Assembly: GCA_958428235.1 (NCBI GenBank)
Contig: CAUAFG010000004.1
Span: forward strand, 62,001-126,000
Reading direction: 5' to 3'
Length of the DNA: 64,000 bases
Source of the DNA: Faeciplasma sp900553675
GTDB lineage: Bacteria > Bacillota > Clostridia > Oscillospirales > Ruminococcaceae
The position numbers and the translations under genes were made by a program. The first letter of the stretch is position 1. Each line of letters opens with the position of its first letter. Below the pieces are notes generated by a model, which saw only the letters and a list, made by a program, of their open reading frames with translations, was not told where the DNA came from and ran no database searches. Shown here piece after piece: positions 9,696 to 17,475 of the stretch.

Positions 9696-10652
9696 TTACT
9701 GCTTTCCCCACTCCGGCAGCTCGTCGAGGGTGATTACCTTGTCCGAGTTGTAAACTGCGTGAAGATCCATCTTGTCGTGCCTTGAGATAAAGTCGGTGTG
9801 CCATATCATGAACCAGCTCCACAGGCAGCCGTCGTCTTCAAACCTTTCTATGCGGGGAACATAGCCGCACTCGTGGAAGGCAATGGGCTTTCCGGTTTTC
9901 ATTTTGTCAAGCTTGTCATATGCCGACTTGTGGGTGGAATTGTCGTAGGTGTCCGAACCGATGATGTCGCAATACTCGTCGCCCGGGTACCAGCCGTCCT
10001 TAACCTCGCCCGAGTAGCCCAGCACCCATATCATGTTGTCAAGCCCGAATTCGTTTGTAAAGCGGTCGTGCATCATTCGCCAGAGCTTGATAAAGTTTTC
10101 GCCGCCGCCCTTGCCCCACCAGAACCAGCCGCCGTCAAATTCGTGGAAGGGTCGCCAAAGAACCGGAACGCCCGCGTCGCGCAGCTCGGAAAGAGCCTTT
10201 GCAGCCTTGTCCCAGTTTTCTATCATGGCGGCATGCTCTGGTGTGGATTCGTCGAGCAGCTTGTCGAAGTCGGGGATATCGTCCTTTGATTCCTGATAGC
10301 CCTTGCCGTTGATGCCGGTGTGCCAGCAGATGGTTACAAGTCCACCCTTTTCCCACCACTGCTTTGAACGCTCGACAACTCCGTCGAAGTCGCCGTTCAT
10401 AAAGTCCAGACCGCGCATTGCGGGAAGCTTGCCGGTAGCCTTTTCGATTATGTCCATCTCGTAGTCGGGCGAACCCATCCACGTGGACTCCTGCTGGCAG
10501 GAGAGCATAACCTCGCCGAAGCTGTCGCAAAGGTACTGATATACCTCCTTGGTAACCTCGTTCGCGGAGATTTCGGCAGTTTGGGGTTCTCCTCCGCAGG
10601 AGCATAGAACAGCTGTGCAGATGATTACGATTAAAATTTTTATAGATTTCAT
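9696..10652 (-). CDS. Glycoside hydrolase family 26 beta-mannanase-like lipoprotein
   Basis: The product has 318 residues. The start at 10652 is chosen because it follows AAGGAAGG and gives a clean lipoprotein signal (basic MKSIK, hydrophobic core, lipobox L-C-S-C). The GH26 hallmarks are present: W-R-P-F-H-E-F-D-G-G-W-F-W-W-G, with the proton-donor Glu near residue 171, and the nucleophile Glu near residue 261 in A-F-H-E-C-G-Y. GH26 enzymes hydrolyse beta-1,4-mannans, and the lipid anchor would place it on the outer face of the membrane. It has no carbohydrate-binding module and no sugar transporter beside it. Exact specificity (mannan, glucomannan or mixed-linkage glucan) cannot be told. 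Confidence 0.85.
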   Translation of the reverse strand: MKSIKILIVIICTAVLCSCGGEPQTAEISANEVTKEVYQYLCDSFGEVMLSCQQESTWMGSPDYEMDIIEKATGKLPAMRGLDFMNGDFDGVVERSKQWWEKGGLVTICWHTGINGKGYQESKDDIPDFDKLLDESTPEHAAMIENWDKAAKALSELRDAGVPVLWRPFHEFDGGWFWWGKGGGENFIKLWRMMHDRFTNEFGLDNMIWVLGYSGEVKDGWYPGDEYCDIIGSDTYDNSTHKSAYDKLDKMKTGKPIAFHECGYVPRIERFEDDGCLWSWFMIWHTDFISRHDKMDLHAVYNSDKVITLDELPEWGKQ

Positions 10653-10713
10653 ATTTTTGACCTTCCTTTGTACGATTATATTGGATGAAATGTCGCTGTG
10701 AATCGATAAGATA

Positions 10714-10741
10714 ATTATACATCGGATTTGCAGATAGCCAA
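10714..10741 (-). promoter_or_regulatory. Probable promoter of the GH26 gene
   Basis: On the minus strand TATAAT (10714-10719) is preceded by TTGGCT (10736-10741) with a 16-bp spacer, about 60 bp upstream of the GH26 start. The -35 match is weak. Confidence 0.5.
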
Positions 10742-10902
10742 GAGCTTCCATGAAAAAAGTGATTTAATATTTTTGCATAGAGAGTTGGCAAATCCGGATT
10801 TGATAATCCCGCTGCGATTTTATGTGGGTTGCCAAAGCAAACCATTTACACTTTTACGAGAAATTAGTATTAGACCCCACGGTAAAACCGTTGGCTCGTG
10901 GA

Positions 10903-11005
10903 ACAAAAAAGACCTTGCAGAAAAAACTCTGCAAGGTCAATTTCATATCAATTTGCCTTAAGCGAAGTATTACTTGCTCTTCTTCTCAGCGATAGCCGCC
11001 TGAGC
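10903..11005 (-). repeat. Duplicate of the ppdK 3' end and its terminator
   Basis: About 100 bases here repeat 11906-12008 almost exactly. They comprise a bidirectional terminator hairpin (GACCTTGCAGA with TCTGCAAGGTC) followed by the last eleven codons of ppdK (A-Q-A-A-I-A-E-K-K-S-K, stop). The match stops at 11005, so only a ppdK remnant is left. The two copies flank the hicAB cassette as direct repeats. The rest of the gap 10653-11234 holds the GH26 promoter, an unassigned AT-rich stretch and the hicAB promoter. Confidence 0.85.
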
Positions 11006-11145
11006 TACGATTAATGAAAGCAGAGTAATTGCTGAGAACATTACATTTTACCATTTTGAATATTAATTTGATGCCCTAATTGTTAGATTTGGGGTGAATA
11101 CGTTAATATGGAAATGTAATATCGTATATTATTGTCTGAATACAC

Positions 11146-11174
11146 TTGACAAAAATGAAATTGCAGCATATAAT
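11146..11174 (+). promoter_or_regulatory. hicAB promoter
   Basis: Perfect TTGACA (11146-11151) and TATAAT (11169-11174) with a 17-bp spacer. An inverted repeat TGTCGC/GCGACA (11180-11200) lies just downstream, where an autorepressor such as HicB could bind. Confidence 0.8.
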
Positions 11175-11234
11175 ATAATTGTCGCCAAAAAACAGCGACA
11201 GAATATTGCATATACTACAGGATAGGATATAATA

Positions 11235-11486
11235 ATGGGTAAGAAAGAAAAACTAATTGCAAAGTTAAAATCAAATCCAAAAGATTTTACCTTTGAGGAA
11301 ATGGAAACATTACTTACTGCACTTGGATTTGTCCGCTTTAATAAAGGAAAAACAAGTGGTTCGAGAGTAATGTTCCGCAAGGACAGTATTCCGATTATTT
11401 TGCACAAGCCTCATCCTCGTAAAGAGCTTTTGGAATACCAGGTAAAGCAGATTGTGAGCGTATTGTCCAAGGAGGGATTGATATGA
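11235..11486 (+). CDS. hicA: HicA-family mRNA interferase toxin
   Basis: This 83-residue protein matches the YcfA/HicA dsRBD-like fold: G-F-V-R-x-N-K-G-K-T-S-G-S-R-V-M-F followed by I-I-L-H-K-P-H-P, which carries the conserved His. HicA toxins cleave mRNA and are neutralised by HicB. It overlaps hicB by four bases (ATGA), the classical translationally coupled arrangement. Base composition is clearly more AT-rich than the neighbouring ppdK, consistent with horizontal arrival. The start is supported by AGGATAGG upstream. In family HicAs the His sits in a G-S-H motif; here G-S-R is followed later by L-H-K, as in many Firmicute homologues. Confidence 0.85.
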   Translation: MGKKEKLIAKLKSNPKDFTFEEMETLLTALGFVRFNKGKTSGSRVMFRKDSIPIILHKPHPRKELLEYQVKQIVSVLSKEGLI

Positions 11487-11830
11487 AAAACAACATTATA
11501 GAATACAAAGGTTATTATGGTTCAGTTGATTATTCTGCCGAGGATAATATTCTGTTCGGCTCGGTCATTGGCGTGAGAGGACTTATATCATACGAAGGCA
11601 GCAGCATTGATGAACTACGGACAGATTTTGAAGAAGCAGTTGACAGCTATCTTGAAATGTGCGAGGCAGACGGTGTGGAGCCTGAAAAATACTACAAAGG
11701 TGCAATCAGCATAAGACTTGACCCAGAGCTTCACAAGCAAGCTATTATCGTTGCTGAATCAAGGCACGAAACTCTGAACGAGTTTATAAAAGGATGCATT
11801 TGGAACGGTGTTGCTTCCGCAGAGAATTAG
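11483..11830 (+). CDS. hicB: HicB-family antitoxin
   Basis: A 115-residue protein whose N-terminal half has the degenerate RNase-H-like HicB fold (Y-G-S-V-D-Y-S, F-G-S-V-I-G-V-R-G, followed by E-G-S-S-I-D-E-L). Its C-terminal part (S-I-R-L-D-P-E-L-H through E-F-I-K) is a ribbon-helix-helix DNA-binding domain. It binds HicA and probably represses the operon through the inverted repeat at 11180-11200. It is coupled to hicA by the ATGA overlap and followed by the terminator shared with ppdK. Confidence 0.85.
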   Translation: MKNNIIEYKGYYGSVDYSAEDNILFGSVIGVRGLISYEGSSIDELRTDFEEAVDSYLEMCEADGVEPEKYYKGAISIRLDPELHKQAIIVAESRHETLNEFIKGCIWNGVASAEN

Positions 11831-11905
11831 AACAAGGGCTGCTAAAAGTCCTCAAAGATAAACCCACGAGAGGGAACATGAACCTTCCCAATTCATGAAG
11901 ACAGT

Positions 11906-11946
11906 ACAAAAAAGACCTTGCAGAAAAAAACTCTGCAAGGTCTTTT
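11906..11946. terminator. Bidirectional terminator of hicAB and ppdK
   Basis: The perfect stem GACCTTGCAGA/TCTGCAAGGTC (11914-11942) has a T-run on the plus strand and an A-run on the other side (a T-run for the minus strand). It lies between the convergent hicB and ppdK. The same hairpin occurs at 10905-10938. Confidence 0.85.
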
Positions 11947-11972
11947 CATATCAATTTGCCTTAAGCGAAGTA

Positions 11973-14612
11973 TTACTTGCTCTTCTTCTCAGCGATAGCA
12001 GCCTGAGCAGCAGCCAGTCTTGCAATCGGAACTCTGAACGGTGAGCAGGAAACATAGTCAAGACCGATCTTGTGGCAGAACTCGATGGAGGAAGGATCGC
12101 CGCCGTGCTCGCCGCAGATACCGCAGTGAAGCTCGGGTCTTACCTTCTTACCAAGGGTAACAGCCATATCCATCAGCTTGCCGACACCGGTGGTGTCAAG
12201 ACGAGCAAACGGATCGGACTCGTAAATCTTGTTAGCGTAGTATGCAGGCAGGAACTTGCCGGCATCGTCGCGGCTGAAGCCGAAGGTCATCTGAGTTAAG
12301 TCGTTGGTGCCGAAGCAGAAGAACTCAGCCTCGGTTGCGATATCGTCGGCAGTAAGAGCTGCTCTCGGAATCTCGATCATGGTACCAACCTCGTACTTAA
12401 GGTCGGACTTAGCAGCTGCGATAACCTCGTCAGCGGTCTTAACAACAACGTCCTTAACGAACTTAAGCTCCTTAGCCTCGCCAACCAGCGGGATCATGAT
12501 TTCGGGAACGATGTTCCAGTCGGCATGGCGGTTCTTAACAGCGATAGCAGCCTTGATAACAGCCTTGGTCTGCATAACTGCGATTTCGGGGTAGGTGACG
12601 GTCAGACGGCATCCGCGGTGACCCATCATCGGGTTGAACTCGTGGAGGTCGTTTATAACCTGCTTGATATATGCAACCGACTTGCCCTGAGTCTTCGCCA
12701 AAGCTTCGATGTCAGCCTCTTCGGTGGGAACGAACTCGTGGAGCGGGGGATCCAGGAATCTGATGGTTACGGGATATCCGCCCAAAGCCTCAAACAGACC
12801 CTCAAAGTCAGCCTGCTGCATAGGCTCGATCTTGGCAAGAGCAGCCTCGCGCTCTTCAACGGTTTCGGAGCAGATCATCTCTCTGAATGCGCCGATTCTG
12901 TCAGGATCGAAGAACATGTGCTCGGTACGGCAAAGACCGATACCCTGTGCGCCGAAGGCAGCAGCCTGCTTAGCGTCCTTAGGAGTATCTGCGTTGGTTC
13001 TTACGCCGAGTCTCTTATACTTGTCAGCCAGCTCCATGATTCTTCCGAAGTAGCCGGAGTTGGGGTCGGCGGGAACGGTGGGAATAAGCTCGCCGTAGAT
13101 GTTACCGGTGGAGCCGTCCAGCGAGATAGCGTCGCCTTCGTGGTAGGTCTTACCGGCAAGGGTAAAGCACTTGTTCTCTTCGTCCATCTTGATGTCGCCG
13201 CAGCCGGAAACGCAGCAGGTACCCATACCACGTGCAACAACGGCAGCGTGAGAGGTCTGTCCGCCTCTTACGGTGAGGATGCCCTGAGAGTACTTCATAC
13301 CCTCGATGTCCTCGGGCGAAGTCTCGAGACGAACTAAAACTACCTTTTCCTTGTTCTTGCCGTGAACAACAGCGTCCTCAGCGGTGAACACAATAGTACC
13401 GGCAGCTGCTCCGGGAGAAGCGGCAATACCCTTGCCAACCGGAACTGCCTTTTTAAGAGCAGCGGGGTCGAAGGTGGGGTGCAGAAGCATATCTAAGCTC
13501 TTAGCGTCGATCTGCATGAGAGCTTCTTCTTCGGTGATCATGCCTTCGTCGATAAGGTCGCAGGCGATCTTGATAGCGGCGGCAGCGGTTCTCTTACCGT
13601 TTCTGGTCTGAAGCATATAAAGCTTCTCGTTTTCAACGGTGAACTCCATATCCTGCATGTCGCGGTAGTGGTTTTCGAGGATCTTGCAGACCTCCTGGAA
13701 CTGCTTGTAAACCTCGGGGAATACCTCTGCCATCTTTGCGATGGGCATAGGAGTACGAACGCCGGCAACAACGTCTTCGCCCTGAGCGTTGGTTAAGAAC
13801 TCGCCCATAAGACCCTTTTCGCCGGTGGCAGGATTACGTGTAAAGGCAACGCCGGTACCGCAGTTGTCGCCCATGTTGCCGAACGCCATCATCTGAACGT
13901 TAACGGCAGTACCCCAAGAGTAGGGGATATCGTGGTCCATACGGTAAACGTTTGCTCTGGGGTTGTCCCACGAACGGAAAACAGCCTTGATAGCTTCAAA
14001 GAGCTGCTCCTTAGGATCGTCGGGGAAGTCCTTGCCGATCTGAGCCTTGTATTCAGCCTTGAACTGGTTTGCAAGGGTCTTAAGATCCTCTGCGCTGAGC
14101 TCAACGTCCTGAGTAACCCCCTTTTCTTCCTTCATCTTGTCGATAAGCTTTTCAAAATACTTTTTGCCGACTTCCATAACGACGTCCGAGAACATCTGGA
14201 TGAATCTTCTGTAGCAGTCCCAAGCCCAACGAGGGTTGCCGGACTTTTCGGCGATAACGTTTACAACGGTTTCGTTAAGACCGAGGTTGAGGATGGTATC
14301 CATCATACCGGGCATCGAAGCTCTTGCACCTGAACGTACCGAAACGAGAAGAGGATTTTCCATATCGCCGAACTTCTTGCCGGTTATGTTTTCCATCTTT
14401 TCGATGTACTCCATGATTTCGGCTCTGATTTCGGGATTGATCTGACGACCGTCTTCATAATACTGTGTGCAAGCTTCAGTGGAAATAGTGAAGCCCTGAG
14501 GAACAGGAAGACCGATGTTGGTCATTTCTGCGAGATTTGCGCCCTTTCCGCCGAGAAGATTACGCATTGAAGCGTTGCCTTCGGTGAAAAGGTAACAATA
14601 CTTTTTGCTCAT
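11973..14612 (-). CDS. ppdK: Pyruvate, phosphate dikinase
   Basis: The enzyme interconverts pyruvate + ATP + Pi and PEP + AMP + PPi. At 879 residues it has full family length. Visible landmarks are the nucleotide-binding N-terminus (G-G-K-G-A-N-L-A-E-M), the phosphohistidine motif G-G-Q-T-S-H-A-A-V-V-A-R-G, and the C-terminal PEP-site L-H-C-G-I-C-G-E-H-G-G. The start at 14612 follows GGAGG with an 8-base gap; the upstream in-frame Met at 14627 would overlap that site. It is convergent with hicAB, and its last codons are duplicated at 10903-11005. With the GTP-PEPCK at 30.2 kb it points to PPDK-based PEP metabolism in this anaerobe. Confidence 0.97.
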   Translation of the reverse strand: MSKKYCYLFTEGNASMRNLLGGKGANLAEMTNIGLPVPQGFTISTEACTQYYEDGRQINPEIRAEIMEYIEKMENITGKKFGDMENPLLVSVRSGARASMPGMMDTILNLGLNETVVNVIAEKSGNPRWAWDCYRRFIQMFSDVVMEVGKKYFEKLIDKMKEEKGVTQDVELSAEDLKTLANQFKAEYKAQIGKDFPDDPKEQLFEAIKAVFRSWDNPRANVYRMDHDIPYSWGTAVNVQMMAFGNMGDNCGTGVAFTRNPATGEKGLMGEFLTNAQGEDVVAGVRTPMPIAKMAEVFPEVYKQFQEVCKILENHYRDMQDMEFTVENEKLYMLQTRNGKRTAAAAIKIACDLIDEGMITEEEALMQIDAKSLDMLLHPTFDPAALKKAVPVGKGIAASPGAAAGTIVFTAEDAVVHGKNKEKVVLVRLETSPEDIEGMKYSQGILTVRGGQTSHAAVVARGMGTCCVSGCGDIKMDEENKCFTLAGKTYHEGDAISLDGSTGNIYGELIPTVPADPNSGYFGRIMELADKYKRLGVRTNADTPKDAKQAAAFGAQGIGLCRTEHMFFDPDRIGAFREMICSETVEEREAALAKIEPMQQADFEGLFEALGGYPVTIRFLDPPLHEFVPTEEADIEALAKTQGKSVAYIKQVINDLHEFNPMMGHRGCRLTVTYPEIAVMQTKAVIKAAIAVKNRHADWNIVPEIMIPLVGEAKELKFVKDVVVKTADEVIAAAKSDLKYEVGTMIEIPRAALTADDIATEAEFFCFGTNDLTQMTFGFSRDDAGKFLPAYYANKIYESDPFARLDTTGVGKLMDMAVTLGKKVRPELHCGICGEHGGDPSSIEFCHKIGLDYVSCSPFRVPIARLAAAQAAIAEKKSK

Positions 14613-14675
14613 AGTTTTTACCTCCAATATTTTATCCGATTATTTACCCTATTTTGCATAAACGGAGTTGATATC

Positions 14676-14704
14676 ATTATAGCAGAAATCCAAACTTTTT
14701 TCCA
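14676..14704 (-). promoter_or_regulatory. Probable ppdK promoter
   Basis: On the minus strand TATAAT (14676-14681) with TGGAAA (14699-14704) 17 bp upstream, about 65 bp before the ppdK start. Confidence 0.55.
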
Positions 14705-14783
14705 TATATTTTGTATAAAAATTCTCACAAATTCTCAGCAAAATATTTGTGCAATATTGTGCAAAAAGGGTACCTCAATCCGC

Positions 14784-14812
14784 TTGAAAGATTTGAAATG
14801 ATGTTGTATAAT
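14784..14812 (+). promoter_or_regulatory. glmU promoter
   Basis: TTGAAA (14784-14789), a 17-bp spacer and TATAAT (14807-14812), 75 bp before the glmU start. It is divergent from the ppdK promoter. Confidence 0.75.
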
Positions 14813-14886
14813 AGTATAAGACTATTATGCGGAAGTATGCGTAGGCGCTGTGTAAACGCTACGCATCATAAATGGAGGTTACATAT

Positions 14887-16278
14887 ATGGAAAACGCTGT
14901 TATATTAGCAGGAGGACTCGGAAAGCGGATGAACTCCGAAAAGCCCAAGGTGCTTTTAGAGGTGCTTGGAAAGCCGATGCTTTCGTGGGTGACCGACGCC
15001 TGCGTTAACGCCGGTATCGAGCGGATCTGCGTGGTTAAGGGCTACGGTGCTGAGATGATAGACGACTTTGTTGCAGGTCGGTTTGAGACTGCCTACCAGC
15101 CGGAGCGTTTAGGTACAGGTCACGCGGTTATGTGTGCGGAGGAGTTTCTGAAAGCGAATCCCGACAGTCACACCTTTATAGCCTGCGGAGACGCGCCGTT
15201 CACCGATTTCAAGACGATTCGCGCGGCGTATGAGTATCACAAGATGTCAGACAGTGCGGTTACGGTTGTGACGGCTGAGATCGCGGAGCCAAAGGGCTAC
15301 GGTAGGATTATCCGTACCAAAACGGGTATATCGGGGATAGTCGAGGAAAAGGACTGCACCGACAAGCAGAGGGCTATCCGCGAGATATCCTCGGGCTGCT
15401 ACTGGTTCAAAACAAGCGCGCTTTTGGAGGCTCTGCCCAAGCTCGACCGCAACAACGCTCAGGGCGAGTATTATCTCACCGACACCATTGAAATCCTTTT
15501 AAAGAGCGGTAAAAAGGCGACTGCCTTTAAAACCGACAACGTCGACGCAGTTTTAGGCGCGAACGACCGCAAGGGCTTACTTAAGCTCAACGAAATCGCG
15601 CGGCAGAGGATAATTGAAAAGCACCTGAATGCGGGTGTTGAGTTTATCACCTCAGACGGCATTATAATCTCGCCGGACGTTAAAATCGGCAGGGGAACCA
15701 AAATTCTGCCCTCGACTATCCTCATGGGCAAAACCGAAATCGGCGAAAACTGCGTTATCGGTCCCAACTCGCGGCTGACAGATGTCAAGGTGGGTAACGA
15801 TTCGGTTATGGACAACGTGGTAGCGTGTGATTCGCAGGTTGGAAACCACGTTAAGGTGGGTCCGTTCGTGCAGCTCCGCCCGGGAACGGTCATGAAGGAC
15901 TATTCGCACGCGGGTGACTTTGTTGAGATCAAAAACTCCGTGATAGGCGAGGGTACTTCGGTATCCCACCTGACATATTTAGGTGACAGCGACATCGGCA
16001 AGAACGTCAACTTCGGCTGCGGAACGGCAACCGCCAACTACGACGGCACCAACAAGGCGCGCTGCACCATTGGCGACAACGCCTTTATCGGCTGTCACAC
16101 CAACCTTGTAGCTCCGGTAAAGGTCGGAAATGCCGCCTACACTGCCGCCGGAAGCACCATCACCAAGGACGTGCCGGACGGTGCTTTAGCTATCGAGCGC
16201 GGGCAGGAGGTCATCAAGGACGGATACGCCGCAAGAAAGCTTGCAAGGCATCTGGAAAAAGGAAAGAAATTCAATTAA
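14887..16278 (+). CDS. glmU: Bifunctional GlcNAc-1-P uridyltransferase / GlcN-1-P acetyltransferase
   Basis: This makes UDP-GlcNAc for peptidoglycan and wall polymers. The 463 residues comprise an N-terminal nucleotidyltransferase domain (L-A-G-G-L-G-K-R-M-N-S-E-K-P-K-V-L at the start, G-D-A-P near residue 100) and a C-terminal left-handed beta-helix of hexapeptide repeats with the acetyltransferase signature near V-K-P/F-V-Q-L-R-P-G and N-Y-D-G-T-N-K. The start at 14887 has GGAGG nine bases upstream. In Firmicutes glmU commonly lies near prs and pth-mfd; here only a GNAT gene separates it from pth. Confidence 0.96.
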   Translation: MENAVILAGGLGKRMNSEKPKVLLEVLGKPMLSWVTDACVNAGIERICVVKGYGAEMIDDFVAGRFETAYQPERLGTGHAVMCAEEFLKANPDSHTFIACGDAPFTDFKTIRAAYEYHKMSDSAVTVVTAEIAEPKGYGRIIRTKTGISGIVEEKDCTDKQRAIREISSGCYWFKTSALLEALPKLDRNNAQGEYYLTDTIEILLKSGKKATAFKTDNVDAVLGANDRKGLLKLNEIARQRIIEKHLNAGVEFITSDGIIISPDVKIGRGTKILPSTILMGKTEIGENCVIGPNSRLTDVKVGNDSVMDNVVACDSQVGNHVKVGPFVQLRPGTVMKDYSHAGDFVEIKNSVIGEGTSVSHLTYLGDSDIGKNVNFGCGTATANYDGTNKARCTIGDNAFIGCHTNLVAPVKVGNAAYTAAGSTITKDVPDGALAIERGQEVIKDGYAARKLARHLEKGKKFN

Positions 16279-16357
16279 TTTTGATAAAAATAAATATGCT
16301 GACGCCCCTGACTGCAAGGTTGGGGGCAAGGCTTGTTATTGTGCAGAAGGGGATAGT

Positions 16358-16812
16358 ATGATATTATCTTATGGTATGCCTGAAGATATTGAAAACTGGA
16401 TGGGGCTTGTAAATTGTATCAGAGTGAATTTTCCCGGTCTTGAGACACAGGCAGGGTTGGACGATTACAAAGCCACCGTTCTTAAATTCATGGGCAAGCG
16501 GCAGGCTATTTGCATAAAGACCGGCGGCGATATTGTTGGCGTTATGCTTTTTCCAGAGGACGCAATATGATTTGCTGTTTGGGCGTTTCTCCTGATTACA
16601 GGCGTCAGGGCGTTGCTTCTATGCTAATGGATGAAGCTCTTCGGAATCTGGACAGAACTAAGGATATTTCGGTCAGCACTTTCCGTGCGGACGATGTTAA
16701 GGGTATCGCACCGAGAGCTCTCTATGAAAAATACGGATTTGTCGAAGACGAGCTTATCGAAGCCTTTGGATACCCGAACCAGAAATATATTCTTCACCCG
16801 ATGAGTGTCTGA
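16358..16812 (+). pseudogene. GNAT-family N-acetyltransferase, split by a single-base frameshift
   Basis: Two overlapping frames encode one GNAT protein. Residues from 16358 (M-I-L-S-Y-G, after AGAAGGGG) run to a stop at 16568-16570. The second frame (through 16812) supplies the acetyl-CoA loop V-S-P-D-Y-R-R-Q-G-V-A and the C-terminal Y-E-K-Y-G-F-V. Adding one T to the T5 run at 16548-16552 restores an uninterrupted protein of about 151 residues. Substrate is unknown. Because three other breaks in the window behave the same way, a consensus error is more likely than true inactivation. Confidence 0.8.
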
Positions 16813-16850
16813 GTGAAAACAAAAATTTTGATGAAAGGTATGGTCACAAA

Positions 16851-17450
16851 ATGGGACTGTTTACAAAAAAGGAGTTCGCTCCAAATATAGAATGGCTGAT
16901 AGTAGGTCTTGGAAACCCAGGAACGCAATACGCTACAACCCGCCACAACTGCGGCTGGATGGCTATTGACAAGCTTGCCGCAAAGTACGATCTGAAAGTC
17001 AACCGCGTAAAATTCAAGTCGCTCTGCGCGGAGGCGCGCATCAGCGGCAGGAAGTGTCTTATCATGAAGCCAACGACCTTTATGAACGCCAGCGGCGAAG
17101 CGGTTGTTGAGGCTATGAACTTCTACAAGATACCGATTGAGCGGGTGCTGGTCATCTGCGACGACGTTTCGCTCGACCTTGCAAAGGTCAGAATCAAGCG
17201 CAAAGGCTCTGACGGCGGTCAAAAAGGGCTGCGGAGCATCATATACTTAACCGGCAAGGACAATTTCCCGCGGATTAAAATAGGTGTGGGAGCAAAGCCC
17301 AACCCCGACTACGACCTTGCCGACTGGGTTCTGTCGAAGCTCACTCCGAGCGAGCATAAATTGATGGATTCTGCGTTCGACAACGCCGTCTCAGCTGTCG
17401 AGCTGATTATTGACGAAAAAACAGATGAAGCAATGAACAAATACAATTAA
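16851..17450 (+). CDS. pth: Peptidyl-tRNA hydrolase
   Basis: This releases tRNA from prematurely dropped peptidyl-tRNA. The 199 residues include V-G-L-G-N-P-G, the catalytic-His segment T-R-H-N-C-G, M-N-A-S-G and C-D-D-V-S-L. One oddity: the loop normally G-G-H-N-G is G-G-Q-K-G here, so the positions equivalent to E. coli His113 and Asn114 are Gln and Lys. It lies directly upstream of mfd, the usual Firmicutes order, with 25 bp between them, implying cotranscription. Confidence 0.95.
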   Translation: MGLFTKKEFAPNIEWLIVGLGNPGTQYATTRHNCGWMAIDKLAAKYDLKVNRVKFKSLCAEARISGRKCLIMKPTTFMNASGEAVVEAMNFYKIPIERVLVICDDVSLDLAKVRIKRKGSDGGQKGLRSIIYLTGKDNFPRIKIGVGAKPNPDYDLADWVLSKLTPSEHKLMDSAFDNAVSAVELIIDEKTDEAMNKYN

Positions 17451-17475
17451 CGCGTCACTTTATTAAGAGGTAACT

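Noticed and set aside
12525..13337. Plus-strand open frame within ppdK
   Set aside because: It lies wholly antisense to a well-supported gene and has low-complexity Leu/Val/Ser composition, a shadow frame.
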